Shown: piece by piece, positions 42,401 to 53,111 of the stretch
How positions within the stretch are numbered: the stretch's first letter is position 1
Layout: the number at the start of each line of letters is the position of its first letter
NCBI RefSeq assembly: GCF_032118995.1
Contig: NC_092656.1
Coordinates: forward strand, 19,178,965-19,242,964
Reading direction: 5' to 3'
DNA from: Asterias amurensis
Lineage: Eukaryota; Echinodermata; Asteroidea; Forcipulatida; Asteriidae
DNA: 64,000 nucleotides
The notes under the pieces: model-generated
Database searches by the model: none
Told to the model about the DNA's origin: nothing
The model's input: the letters and a program-made list of their open reading frames with translations, nothing else
Made by a program: the position numbers and the translations under genes

Positions 42401-45400
42401 AAAAGGCAGAAGAATCTCATCACTGATGCTTAGAAAGACATGGAATGAAGTATCGGACTTTGATAGTATTCACTGTGTGAAATCAGCGACCAAGATAAAA
42501 TAGCAAAAAAATGGTTAGTGGCCTGACATTTTGATCCTACCAGTGTCTTTCTTGAAGGCTAAAGTAAAGACAGGCACGATATTTTGTTTCTAGAAAAAAG
42601 TAGGATTATTGGTAGTTGAGTACAAGGGCCGACTTCCATGTACACATGGTGTAGTCTCTAATAGACCCTTCCCATGGAATATGTAAATTGCACGTAGCGC
42701 GTGCGCACTAACGTTTTGGTTGGCAAAATGAGGGAACATCGCGCTGTTTTGTACACGGCTAATGGGTGCGCGACGCAGACGCGACTGCGAGTCTGCTTAG
42801 TGCACAACTCTATGGCGTTTGCCAACCAACAGGGTCTGTACGCATGCGTGAATGTAATTAGCATATTTCATGGGAAGGGTCCATTGACTTTTCAGGCTAT
42901 TTTATCAGAAATTTTCTGATTTTTCCAAAGGGCAAACAAGAATCGGAAACCAGACTGAAGTAGGAAGAATATCATGCATGTAAAGACTCTACTAGGGTGA
43001 AAACTTCAGGCCATAAACTATTTTGTTTTTAATCCATACCAAGTCTTTTGGTTGGTGAGCAGTTTGCAACTGCTAATTCTATTTTCTAAGCAATGAAAAT
43101 TGTAGGAACTACAAATTATTATACAAGTCGAATTCGTGGAAGTGTCGTGGCCGAGTGGTTAAGAGCACCGAATTCAAACTCTGGTGTTTCTGATCAGCAG
43201 AGTGTGGGTTCGAATCCCCAGCCGTGACACTGTGTCCTTGAGCAAGACACTTTACCATTGCTTCGTCCTTCGGATGGGACGTAAAGCCGTTGGTCCCATG
43301 TGTTGTGTAACGCATGTAAAAGAACCCAGTGCACTTATCGAAAAGAGAAGGGGTTCGCCCTGGTGTTCCTGGTTGTGGCTGCTTAATGCGCCGTAGCACC
43401 TCGTAAACCCTTATAAGGTGCTAAATAATTGGGTCTCAGAATTCATCACTGCAATAACCTATCTTTCTGAAAGTTTGTATATACTCAGCGCCTTGATTAC
43501 CTTGTTTGGTAGATACGTGCGCTATATAAGACTTCGATATTATTATACTCACGGTGTTATGTGCAATGAGGTCTGATGTTAACGCAAGAGATGTTACAAG
43601 TAGTGTTGAGCCTCCAGCACCTATGAGTACTGCAGCACCGTAGACTTGTTTATCGATGTCTGGAAACCACAGCCAAGTACAGCCTCCAGAGAACACTAAA
43701 ACGCTCAAGAAATATGTCAGCTATGGGAAGAAAGAGAGTACGGTTTTCTATCAATTCCTTCTACCTTCTTCAAATTGAAAGCGCTCAAAATAGTTGCTGG
43801 TTTGTTTGTTTGCTTGTGTTTATTTGTCAAATAGATTATGTGTAGTCGATTGTAAGATGCTTGCAATGGAATCAAACAACAACAAATTAGTAGAAACAAA
43901 AGGTGTCAAACAAAATCCTAACAAGAACAATTTAACAACATCCTAGCCTTTTTTTTGTGTGAAACAGACGTTTTAAGATCTCAGAAAATGCTTACCTTTC
44001 GTCCGAGCTTTTTATTTACTAAACTGACAAGGAACGAAGAGATGAATCCACTGACGTACATCACCAATGGTACAATTGCAATAGATGTCTGCGAAAAATT
44101 AACAAGAAATTAGGGATCAGAATAAACTTAGTGAGGTTTATAATTGTTTTTTTTGTTTTTTTACCCATACACCGATGTGTGTTAGCACTGTATACTCAGT
44201 ACTTTCCCGAGTCCTGTGAAAAAATATCACAGGCATACATGTACTACTCGGGTGGGATTCGAATCGACAACCTTTGCAATTCTAGAGCAGTGTCTTACCA
44301 ACTAGACTACCGAAGTTGCCCGGCAGCTAGAGGCAGTTCGAATCCTATGTTCGAATCCTATGTTTAGTGAGGTTTGACAACCATGTAGTGATTTAACAAA
44401 ATAAAGGCACTGGACACATTTGGTAATTGTAATAGACCATTCTTCTCACTAGGTGTATCACAACATATGCATAAAATAACAAACCTGTAACTAAATCAGG
44501 CTCAATTGGTCATCGAAGTTGCAAGAAAATAATGAAAGAAAAAAAAATACCATTGTTGCACAAATTTGTGTGCTTTCAGATCAGATGCCTAAGAAAGGCT
44601 TCAGGCCCTGAAGTCTTTCTCAGATTCAATTATTTAAGTGAGAAATTACCTCTTTCTCAAAAAAATAAGTTACTTCAGAGGGAGTTGTTTCTCACAACGT
44701 TTTATACTTTCAACAGCTCTCCTTCGCTTATTGCCAAATAAGTTTTTATGCTAATATATTTGTTTAGTAATTACCAGCTGTGTCCAGTGCTTTTAAAACC
44801 ATATCATTATGGTGTAGAATCTCACCTTAGATAGTTTTAATGTCTCCGTTATGTACATGGAAATATAAACTTGGGAGATGTTGACCATCAGACGACTGCA
44901 CATGTATATCAATGCAACCTAGAGGTCAAAACACAACAAATCGATGACAAAATGAAAAATGTGAACACAAAAGAATTGCTCAAAAAAAAAAAAAAAAACG
45001 ACTGCTAGCCTTCGACCATTATCCATCCCGTTCTTCCCTAAAATCCCATCCCCAAAGACCTTTGGGTTATGTATATTATTTAAAAAGTAAATAATAAATA
45101 ATAATAACTAGTTCTTTCTTGTATATCATATTTTACATAGCGTATTAACACACTTTCATAAGTGCCATGGTCATTGAGCCAATAATTTTCCTGTAAATAA
45201 ATCAAACTCAGCTCACTGGGGAGTATACAGCGCCCCCCCCTCCCCCCCCCCCCCCAAGCTGACATGGCACTCCAAGGTTTTTTTTCATACACAATATCAA
45301 CCTCTACCCTCGCAGGTACCCATTTATACCACTGGGTGATACGAAGCAACTATAGTAAAACATCCTGCTCAAGTCAAGGACGAAAGTGTCATGAACCCAC

Positions 45401-48400
45401 ACCCTGATGACTTAACCACCAGAACTTGAATTTGATGATTCTAAACTGCTCGGTAATGACACCTTGTATATTTGGTCACTTCTAGATTTCAACTACCTAT
45501 AAGAACATCAATTTTGTACTCTTACATCTTATCGGACGTGAACTGGGACTGGTCAATCAATGTCCAATGAGCACAAACAGAGATTGAATTTATTAATCAA
45601 TGGTCATTGAGAATCAAAGGAATAGGTCAAATGTTGGTAAACAAAAACAATAATTGGTAAATGAGCACTAAGTTTGTTCGATCAATACTCAATGAAAATG
45701 TGAACTTCATCCAATCAATACCTAATAAAACTGTTAACTGTGTTAGATCAATACTTGATAAAGCTGTGAGCTACATTCAATCAATAACAAATATAACTGT
45801 GAACTATGGTCGATCAATGAAAAGTAAACCATGAACTGTATTTAAGCATTACCTGATAAAACTGTGATTCAAACAGCCAATCTTTCCATGTCATCTTGCA
45901 TCGTTCGTCAAGATTAAGGTACTTCTTCCTGTTCTTGATGCAACAAGGCATATCTTGTGTCCTCGACTTTAAGGGTTCTCTAGTCCCACAGTGGAAGATT
46001 AAGGAGAATACAGCGCCAGTTCCAACAACAATAATCGCAAGGTACTAAAACCAGAAGGAAAAATAGCATCAAATAATTCACAGAAATTTACAAAGTAATC
46101 ATTTTAAGAAATACACTCATAATCACAGTTATTTACAATTTTTACAAAAGTACTATGTTGGCATCTTGAAACGAAAATTAAGAAAATGTTGATGGTGGAG
46201 ATACAGTCCTGTATGGTTTGCGGTAACACCATGTGCACGATTAGGATTTGAAACTTTGCATGGTGGCGAAAAAATCTAGTAAGCTTTGCAGAAACATCCT
46301 TTAGACAAAGAACCTGGTTACCAGCCTAAAGACCTAGTTATTCATATTGCTGTGACTGGTGCCCGACATTTAACCCAAAATCTCCTCAACGGCTTTCTGA
46401 AATTGCAACCAGATGAGGCTGTATCCAATTTGGCATCAACAGCCACACCTACGGCTTTCGCTGTTGCTAAGGGTGTTGCTAAGGATGTCCTATACCTCAA
46501 CGCATGATGGCAGAAATCTAGCCGTAGCCGTAGCTGTAGCCACCAATTTGGACACGGTCCAAGTTTGATGTGTAACCATTCAAGGCAATGGACACTACTG
46601 GTAATTACTCAAAATAATTATTAGCATAAAACCTTACTTGGTGATTAGTAATAGGGAGAGGTTGATGGTATAAAACATTCTGGGAAACGGCTCCCTCTGA
46701 AGTGAAGTAGTTTTTGAGAAAGAAGTAATTTTCCACAAATTTGATTTTGAGACGTCAGATTTAGAACTTGAGGTCTCAAAATCAAGCATCTGAAAGCACA
46801 AAACTACGTATGACAAGGGAGTTTTTTCTTTCATTAAAATCTCGCAACTTCAACGACCGATTGAGCTCAAATTTTCACAGGTTGGTTAGTTTATGCATAT
46901 GCTGAAACACAGCAAACAAGAAGACATGGCCCAATTTCTTAGAGCTGCTTAAGCACAAAATTCTGCAAAATAATCCATGCTTAGTAAAATCAGACTACCG
47001 GCCAAGAATCCACTCAATTGTTATGCTAAGTAAACAACAGCCCAATACCAGTCACAAGCAATGTATATTGGCATGACATTTTGGCCAGTAATATGTGTAA
47101 AATAAGCAAGCTATTTTCGTGCTTAAGCAAGTTTTGTGCTTAAGCAGCTCTATGAAATTGGTCCCTGGTCTTTGACAATTACCAATAGTGTCCAGTGTCT
47201 TTAACAATGATAGTTGTTACTAACTAAACCTACATACCCTGAACTGTGGTATATCAGCAGGGGTGAGAACTGGAGTCCCCGTTGCATCCAACAGTACCCA
47301 GCAGATTGCGAAGACACAGATATTGGAAAGAACTGTAAATGTATACCTACAACAAAATATCATTATGGTTATAAATTATGTAAACTTACTAATTTTTTAG
47401 AACAGTGTACATTCAAACGTTGTTTCCAAAATCAAAGAAAGTCCAGAGATGAAACCTACAGCCAGGTTCATACTTCCTGCGAGTGCGATCCCAATTTTAA
47501 TGTCACAGGGCTATTTTCGCAGTTGAAAGTTTCAAAGGAGTGGAGCACAAGTTAACTGTTGCGAACTATTCGTTCTGACGTTAAAATCGGTATCGCATTT
47601 GCATTTGCATTTGCAAGAAGTATGAGCCGAGCTTAAGCCGAGGTTTCGGAAAAACCTCCAAGGACTGTTACCTTATGGCGTTGAGTGCTACTCTCTCAGC
47701 ATCCAGAGGGGTTAGCTCCGGTATAAGAGATAAATGAGATATCTGGGTTGACGCCCATCCAAACTGGAAGATGATAATGAAGGGGGCGAAGTAGATAATC
47801 TTAGCCCACTGAGAGGCGTCGTCAACACCGATGACTGGACTGAAGATGAACACAAATGTGCTCATCACACATATCGTACCTAGTGGTGGATTGACATTTA
47901 AAAAATTTAGTATCAGTAAATCTGAGATCAGTTAAAAAAAAAAACCTGCCAAGCAGCACAGCTTTGCAGTTTAGGTTTTTATTTCATTAAAGTAGGTTAA
48001 GTCATGCCAGTGCTGTAATGGGTTATGTTAACATTAGCAAAACATTTTGACATTACACTCAAGTAGATTGTTGTCCTTTGATTGGATAAATGGAGGCCAC
48101 AAGATTTCATTCATTTATCAAACCATCACATGACCTACGCCATAAACCCTGCAAGAGGAAATTTTTTTTAAAAGCACATTACAAAGTTTTGAGTAATACT
48201 TTATGGCTTCTAGAGGATGTTTACTTCATGCTAACCTACTCACGACTAGCAGGTTTTACTTTCAAATTGGTTCTAAGTGGCAAACTGGCCAGGGTGCATA
48301 AAATACATTAACTTTTAAACACTTACATGTACCTAGCTTCCTTGAAAGCACTTAGTGATACTTTGTTACTTCTAAAGGATGTTTTCTACTGCTAATGAAC

Positions 48401-50375
48401 TTCAAAAGACCCAGTTTTACTTTCAAATTGGTTCTAAGTTGCAAACTGGCCAGGGTACATAAAATACCTCAACTTTTAAACACTTACATGTACCTAGCTT
48501 CCTTGAAAGCACTTAGTGATACTTCATTTCTTCTAAAGGATGTTTTCTACTGCTAATGAACTTCAAACGACCCAGTTTTACTTTCAAATTGGTTCTAAGT
48601 TGCAAACTGGCCAGGGCACATGACATACCTCATATTTTAAACACTTACCTAAAAGGTGCCATGACTTCCGTTTCCCATATCGACATGCCAGCGATTTGTC
48701 AGACTCGTAGCCAATGAGGGGTGTGCACAAGGCATCACTAACCTGACCAATCAGCATTAAGTATCCAGCGTAAACATTGCTATCAAGATAGGGGGGAGTG
48801 GAGAGTGAGATAAAAAAAATAAAACACAAATAAAACAGATCCAAACGAATTAAAAAATGCTCACCGCAAAACATTTGAAATCTGAAAAACAATTTTTGCA
48901 TGAATCATTTTCTCAGATTTCTGAGGTATGGTGTAGGTTGTGAATGCTGGAGCCATGAGATGCGGTTGATACCCTCAGTCACTTTGCTATTGTGGATTGA
49001 TTCAACGTTCCTGTGAAAATACAGTGACAATTCTGTTTTCTCAACAAGAGGACTTTTACTGTTACTTTCTTTATAAGTTTGCCAATAAATCAGCGCGACT
49101 TTTACATAAAAAAATAAAAACCTGTAACTGTCAAGTGCATGGAATACAAGCATGAAATGACAATCTTACTATTAAGGAAATCAAGGAAGAGTCTATGAGT
49201 CTATATATAAAGATTGAACAATGAAATATTAGGATTGCCCATTAGCTATATCCTTGGCAAAATCATTATCATAACATCCTGTTGTAGCACCACAAGTCTC
49301 TGTACTTGGGGTGGGTGAGGGGGATTGTTCTAAGGCAGGGTAGATTAAACTTCAAATAGTAATCTGGCCTTGAAATGACAATGTTAATGAGGAATTCAAG
49401 GAAGAGTCTAGTAGATACAAAGATCGAACAATGACAAAAAAACATTGTCTGCTAGCCATATCCTCTTATCTAGACACAATCATTGTCATACCATCCTGTT
49501 ATATAACACTGTACCTAGCGGTGGGGTGAGGGGGGGGGGTGGACCTATGGCATTGTAAACTCAACTTCAATTAATAAGCAGGCTCCGAAATAACCAACAG
49601 CACCCACAGTGATTGCCAGGGTGCCCTGTACTTTTGCTGTTGTGCCCATTGTAAAGTTCAAATTTTCCTCATAGGAACAGCCCCTTACTAGAGAAAAATT
49701 GCTGTCTGTGCCCCTCCAAGAAAGATGTTCAAGGCCCGAATAATGCTCACTAACATGGCTAATATTTTACCACTTTAGAGAACACACATGTTATCATTTA
49801 TAATTTAGGGATGTTTATGAATCATGAAAATCATACAAGATTTATTCAGGTTTGTTGTTGTTGCTGATTTAAGTAATTCACAAACTGTTGTATAATACTA
49901 AACAATGGAGACTTTGGAACGCCTCATGTAGGTGGCAGCAGACTTACCAGTGAGGTAAATTCCATTGTGTAGGCCAATTTCGAAGCGGCGACTTCGGTTA
50001 CAGCTACAGCTAGATGCATCTGCCAATGTTGAAGAATAGGCAGACGCGCACGATCCAGCCGTAGCTGTAGCCGAAGTTGCCGTTTTGGACACGGCCTTAC
50101 ATAGTTCTGGGCATGCGCAAATTAAGAACAATAAATTTAGCTGGTAAGCTGGAAACACTGCTGCCACCTAGCATCCTAAAAGTCCCAGATAACACTTACT
50201 TAAAAAGAAGAACTTTGTGATAGAAAATGAGCAAGTAGCTGAACCACATTGAAGCACATAGGTCGTTGAGAACGTGGCCGACACCGTATGCATACCGTCG
50301 AGGTAGACTTAAGACATACTCTATTTGTGGTTCGGTTCGGACTGCCTCCCGTTGTTCTTCATCACTATCCGACAT
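39475..50375 (-). CDS. MFSD12: MFSD12, major facilitator cysteine transporter homologue, 11 exons
   Basis: Exons on the minus strand: 50375-50200, 48779-48649, 47879-47672, 47346-47238, 46044-45853, 44918-44826, 44088-43996, 43720-43553, 41784-41690, 40290-40160 and 39632-39475. All junctions are GT/AG and in phase, total 517 aa (human 480). The start [12 protein letters not shown] precedes [20 protein letters not shown]. Signature stretches are [19 protein letters not shown] (MFS motif A region), [58 protein letters not shown] and QYLHPC. These follow human MFSD12 throughout its twelve-helix core. In vertebrates MFSD12 imports cysteine into melanosomes and lysosomes and affects pigmentation; an organellar role here is inferred. 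The acidic Ser-rich C-tail ([20 protein letters not shown]) is cytosolic by prediction. Introns are filled with transposons and tandem repeats. Confidence 0.95.
40320..40565 (-). mobile_element. tRNA-derived SINE in an MFSD12 intron
   Basis: The inverted head reads GGGCTAGATAGCTCAGTTGG with GAGCGCC on the minus strand and a B-box-like TCGAATCCCACTC, followed by CTAGTCAATTC. Same family as 26992. The body continues to about 40565 (GAGCAAGACAC, GATGGGCC). Not a functional tRNA. Confidence 0.65.
40568..40951. mobile_element. 384-bp palindromic MITE (AAAGGGT...ACCCAAACCCTTT)
   Basis: Arms of about 185 bp pair from AAAGGGTCTAGGTACTTTTT and AAAAAGTACCCAAACCCTTT inwards to a second dyad, AATTTTCGTCTCA/TGAGACGAAAATT, around TGATCA. 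The right border has TTAA and the left TTCA. Non-coding, in MFSD12 intron 9 or 10. Confidence 0.85.
41145..41628. mobile_element. Hairpin element H (copy 2) split by a family-A MITE
   Basis: Left arm AGAGGTGGATTTCACAAAGA to about 41207; right arm 41569-41628 ending GACATCGACCCCT. The MITE at 41208-41568 sits between them. Removal rejoins arms equivalent to 30613-30772. Confidence 0.8.
41208..41568 (-). mobile_element. TTAA-type MITE family A (copy 6), nested in H
   Basis: Ends TTAAAGACAGTGGACACTA and GTGTCCACTGCCTTTAA, TTAA on both sides. Carries an internal deletion in its central palindrome (about 41395-41440). Confidence 0.85.
41860..42235 (+). mobile_element. TTAA-type MITE family A (copy 7, diverged)
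   Basis: Left end TTAAAAAAATTATATAGTGG, right end GTGTCCAGTGTCTTTAA. The body follows family A (AAACGGCTCCCTC, GATTTCGAGACCTC). Confidence 0.75.
42480..42600. repeat. Dispersed GGCCTGACRTTTYGAYCCTA motif
   Basis: TTAGTGGCCTGACATTTTGA followed by TCCTACCAGTGTCTTTCTTG matches 57155-57205 (GGCCTGACGTTTCGACCCTA, GCAGAGTCTTTCTCGCAGAG). Probably the remnant of a widespread retroelement; family uncertain. Confidence 0.4.
42658..42886. mobile_element. Foldback element with AATAGACCCTTCCCATG ends
   Basis: Terminal arms AATAGACCCTTCCCATGGAA and the inverse TTTCATGGGAAGGGTCCATT enclose a G+C-rich, CpG-rich core (GCGCGTGCGCACTAACG, GGTTGGCAAA and the inverse TTTGCCAACC). About 229 bp, inside an MFSD12 intron. 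Confidence 0.75.
43138..43546 (+). mobile_element. tRNA-Leu/Ser-derived SINE (copy 2)
   Basis: Close relative of 28048-28468: GTCGTGGCCGAGTGGTTAAG head, GGGTTCGAATCCCC B box, GGACGTAAAGCCGTTGGTCC body and GTGCGCTATATAAGAC tail ending in TATTATTAT. It lies directly downstream of the donor of MFSD12 exon 8 (43552), its ATT tail just 6 bp from the donor GT. Confidence 0.9.
44155..44335 (-). mobile_element. tRNA-derived SINE (GGCGGTCTAGTTGGTAAG family), minus strand
   Basis: On the minus strand the head reads GGTAGTCTAGTTGGTAAGAC with B box GATTCGAATCCC, then ACTCGGGAAAGTACTGAGTA and a GGGTAAAA end. Near-complete, about 180 bp. Confidence 0.75.
44402..44796 (-). mobile_element. TTAA-type MITE family B (copy 3)
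   Basis: Ends AAAGGCACTGGACACATT and TGTGTCCAGTGCTTTTAA. The centre contains AAGGCTTCAGGCCCTGAAGTC. In an MFSD12 intron. Confidence 0.82.
45170..45440 (-). mobile_element. Old tRNA-derived SINE body, with C-rich run
   Basis: Inverted SINE words: TCACTGGGGAGTATACAGCG, CCACTGGGTGATACGAAGCA and CATGAACCCACACCC. These parallel the body of the element at 62790-63170. A C run at 45232-45255 interrupts it. Confidence 0.55.
45540..45870. repeat. Degenerate tandem repeats leading up to the MFSD12 exon-5 donor
   Basis: Words of the type ATCAATACYTRATAAARCTGT recur with spacing of about 45-55 bp and end in the true junction GCATTACCTGATAAAACTGT, which on the minus strand is ACAGTTTTATCAG|GTAATGC. The repeats are therefore decayed copies of the exon end plus 5' splice site. 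Confidence 0.6.
46424..46562. mobile_element. GCTACAGCTA foldback element (copy 4)
   Basis: Starts GGCTGTATCCAATTTGG and ends CCACCAATTTGGACACGGTCC, with GCCGTAGCCGTAGCTGTAGC. In MFSD12 intron 4. Preceded at 46290-46410 by a GGGCCC-element fragment. Confidence 0.6.
46579..47204 (+). mobile_element. TTAA-type MITE family A (copy 8), split by a GGGCCC element
   Basis: Host blocks are 46579-46927 and 47166-47204. The family-A sequence GAAGACTGGTCTTTGAC is broken after GAAGACA and resumes at TGGTCTTTGACAATTACC. Right border TTAA. Confidence 0.8.
46928..47165. mobile_element. GGGCCC-ended inverted-repeat element (copy 3), nested
   Basis: Begins GGCCCAATTTCTTAGAGCTG and ends CAGCTCTATGAAATTGGTCC. 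Interior GCTTAAGCACAAAA and its inverse. Inserted in a family-A MITE. Confidence 0.8.
47458..47640. mobile_element. AAGCCCGGTT foldback element (copy 2)
   Basis: AGCCAGGTTCATACTTCCTG at the left and AAGAAGTATGAGCCGAGCTT at the right, with GCGAGTGCGATC and ATCGCATTTGCATTTGC inside. Same family as 19249-19442. In MFSD12 intron 3. Confidence 0.65.
48165..48648. repeat. 161-bp tandem repeat starting at the MFSD12 exon-2 donor
   Basis: Three copies; the marker TTCTAAGTKGCAAACTGGCC starts at 48271, 48432 and 48593, exactly 161 bp apart. Read on the minus strand, the first unit begins with the real donor GTAAGTGTTTAAAA. The next units each carry ATGTAAGTGTTTAAAAG. The intron therefore contains two extra near-consensus 5' splice sites. 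Confidence 0.88.
49153..49570. repeat. Two-copy tandem duplication, about 210 bp
   Basis: AATGACAATCTTACTATTAA / AATGACAATGTTAATGAGGA, ATCAAGGAAGAGTCTA / TTCAAGGAAGAGTCTA, and GGGGTGGGTGAGGGGG / GCGGTGGGGTGAGGGGG line up between 49153-49360 and 49374-49570. In MFSD12 intron 1. Confidence 0.75.
49575..49740. repeat. Interspersed repeat D (second half)
   Basis: ACCAACAGCACCCACAGTGA, GGGTGCCCTGTACTTTTGC and AGCCCCTTACTAGAG match 31395-31530. Confidence 0.55.
49929..50170. mobile_element. CTAGGTGGCAG element with nested GCTACAGCTA palindrome
   Basis: Outer ends AGGTGGCAGCAGACTTACCA and CTGCTGCCACCTAGCAT. The interior 49971-50098 is a GCTACAGCTA foldback (AGGCCAATTTCGAAGCGG to TTTTGGACACGGCCTT). 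It ends about 24 bp from the donor of MFSD12 exon 1. Confidence 0.72.
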
Positions 50376-50812
50376 CTTGGATGTTTATTTATTGTTAGCA
50401 CACTTTTTTAACTTTGTTTTTTTTGTACCTAGTGACAAATGAAACAGTTATTACAATAAGGATTTAGAACTTCATTTTTTATGAGACAACATTGGTTAAT
50501 AAGCCATTGCGAGTTAGATTTGATTACAACGACTTGCTTAGTCACACTCACAAGTCATCGCTTGCATTTGAATTCCTCAGAACATGGAGGAACTATTAGG
50601 CCACTACTTGCTACAGATGAATGGAGGAGGAAGGTCCAAGGAGCACATCTATGGTCAGTTTGATCCGGCCATTGGGGGTCCTTCTTGTCTTTATTTATTT
50701 CATTATATACAACAATTTGTCATACATACATTTTGAAATTCACATGTAGGATGTCTCAAGTGAAATAGGTAACATTTCAATTCACATTTTTTTACTACAC
50801 ATCATCTGAATA
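50376..50812 (-). promoter_or_regulatory. Upstream region of MFSD12
   Basis: Immediately 5' of the MFSD12 start codon, so 5' UTR and promoter are expected here. The part from about 50590 on belongs to an inverted-repeat element. No distinct core motif is seen. Confidence 0.35.
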
Positions 50813-51450
50813 GTGAAATTCACAGGTTCAAATGTCAAATGCACCCTACGCATTGCCACGAACTACACGTCACACACGTAGAGCCGAAGCTCCGCCCCAC
50901 GCAGGTTCGACATTTGAACCTGTGAATTTCACTCCGGTTCTGGTAAGTTTTTGTCCATTTTTTTTCGAAATATTTCCTCAATGGTGTTTTGTTTTGAGTA
51001 TTATGGCAGGCTGCATTAGACATTGCGGATTAAATTCGTACCCTCAGAATTTGTGTCATGATTTTTGAAAGTGGCAAAAATGGGGCAAATCTGGTGACTA
51101 GCTGTCAAAATTGTACGTGTTGGACCAGATCAACCATTTCCGCTCGAAACAGACTCGTAACCCTCCGGCCTGGGCGGCCGTCGGGAGGAGGGTTACGTTA
51201 TCGCAACTAATTAAACGTATGACAAAATAGTTAAACATAATAACAAAATAGATAAAAAAATAGCCCAGGTTGGACTCCTCCGTTGCAGGCAACGCTAGCC
51301 CAGGTTGGACTTCTCAGTTGCAGGACGTCCTACCAGGGCTAATAAAAAAATAGACAAAAAAAAGAAGGACCCCAATGGCCGGGTCAAAATTACAATGGAT
51401 GTGTTCCTTGGACCCTCCTTTACACATCTGTACCAAGTAGTGCCCGGCCA
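50590..51450. mobile_element. Inverted-repeat element of about 860 bp with an internal hairpin
   Basis: 50600-50690 (GGCCACTACTTGCTACAGAT...GGTCCAAGGA...ATTGGGGGTCCTTCTT) is inverted at 51360-51450 (AAGAAGGACCCCAATGGCCG...TCCTTGGACC...AAGTAGTGCCCGGCC). Inside are a second inverted pair at 50813-50933 (AAATTCACAGGTTCAAATGT and inverse), the hairpin CGTAACCCTCCGGCC...GGAGGGTTACG (51156-51197), and two copies of TAGCCCAGGTTGGACT (51261, 51297). Non-coding. Confidence 0.65.
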
Positions 51451-53111
51451 AAAGGGTGATTACCCTAGGAAATGAATGATTTCTATTTCCGTATAGAACA
51501 TGCACTTAATTAAGACGAACGTCACACCGGTAACTGTTTTACTCGTTTGATATTGAACGTCAAACGTCAAATAAGTAACCAACTTCACGCCGGTTATATT
51601 ATAATACTCAATAATAAAGAAGAAGAAGCAAGTCAGTCCGGGCGTACCACATACGGAAAGCAAAGGGGGTGAGGTACTTCTAAAAACTGAGCGGGGGGAG
51701 CCAATAGTTCCTAGATAGAAGTAGAAGTAGGGCCGAGGTTTGTGCGCCAAACCAAACATAACTTAAAACATCGTTAACCTGGCCATTGCCAAGACCACTG
51801 GTCCTTGCTCTATTTATTATGCCAAAACAAAGGAGAAATTCAAGAAATCTAAAACTTACCAAATGTTACCTCTCGATGACCATCTTTACACGGTTCATAC
51901 TACAGACAGCAACAAAATCTCAGTGTTCGCACCACCACAAAATAAACGTCGAACTATTTTGACGCTGCCACACACGGTTCGTCACGTGCTGCTGTTTTTC
52001 TGTCTAATGAATGAACTACATGTAGTGCAGGAAAAAATGTCGCTGCAGTGAGACATAATTTCCTGAACAGTTCTGACGTTGGATTTGATATTATTTATAG
52101 GAAACTCCGTCGTCTAAAAAAGGTTATTTCTGCGCGACTAAACTTCCCGTGTGATTACAATAGAGGGTGATTGTTTGTCATTTTGCTCAGTCGCAGGATT
52201 GATAAAAAACAACAATGGGGTCACGAGATATTGACTGGAAATAGAGGCCAGTGATAACTGAACTTATGATTGATGCAAAAACTTTAGTTATGCCACAGTG
52301 CCAGGACGTTAAACGGTTCCAATGAGCGGTTGAAGGCACGTGGGGTCCTACTAGTGTTCAGCCCCCCCCACCCCCGCGGCCAGTACAGTGCATGCACCCT
52401 CCCCCCCCCCCACACACAAACATGTTCGATCCTCCCCCGATGTTCGACCCCCACCAACCCACTTGAAACTGGACATTATGAGATTAAAAATAACTAACCC
52501 TAGAGTAATTAAATGGCATACTGAAGAAGAGATAAAATCTCACAATTAATGTCTGTAAACCTTCTGTTGTTGTTGCTTTTAAGAAAAAACTTAAAACTTA
52601 TCTCTTTCCTAAATAGTAGATTAATGAATTAATTCTTGCAAGTTTTAATTTATCCATTTTTTGGTTATGCGCTTTATCATATATTGGAAAAGCGCAATAT
52701 AAATACCTTTTATTATTTTTTATTATTAAACAGAAACTACACTGTCCCCTTGTGCCCAATGTTTCCGAGAGTCAATATCCCAAGTTCCTCAACCAAGCAA
52801 AATGGTCCTTCATTCACTTTGCTCGTAAAACCAAAATACAGTTGGGTTAAATTTTATCAAATGTTTATCAAATTTGATCAAATTTTTTGTGCATTCATGC
52901 CTACAGTTTCTTCTCCTTGTTAAGTCAGAGTTTGTTGTCTTTTGTAATTTTTAATAATAATGAATTATCAGTTTTATCAAATGTTTATCAAATTTAATCA
53001 AATTTTTATCTTTTTGTGTGCATTCATGCCTGGAGCTTTTCTTCTCTTCTTTTAAGTCAGTGTTTTTTGTTTTTTGTCATTGTTAACAATAATGAATGTA
53101 AACACGCCAAT
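51451..53111. other. Intergenic spacer left of the 8-kb composite element
   Basis: C-rich runs at 52362-52376 and 52400-52413. Two direct copies of TTTTATCAAATGTTTATCAA (52851 and 52971 areas) with following GTGCATTCATGCCT indicate a tandem duplication of about 120 bp (52850-53100). AAAAGCGCAATATAAATACC at 52687-52709 resembles a SINE tail. No gene is supported. Confidence 0.45.
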
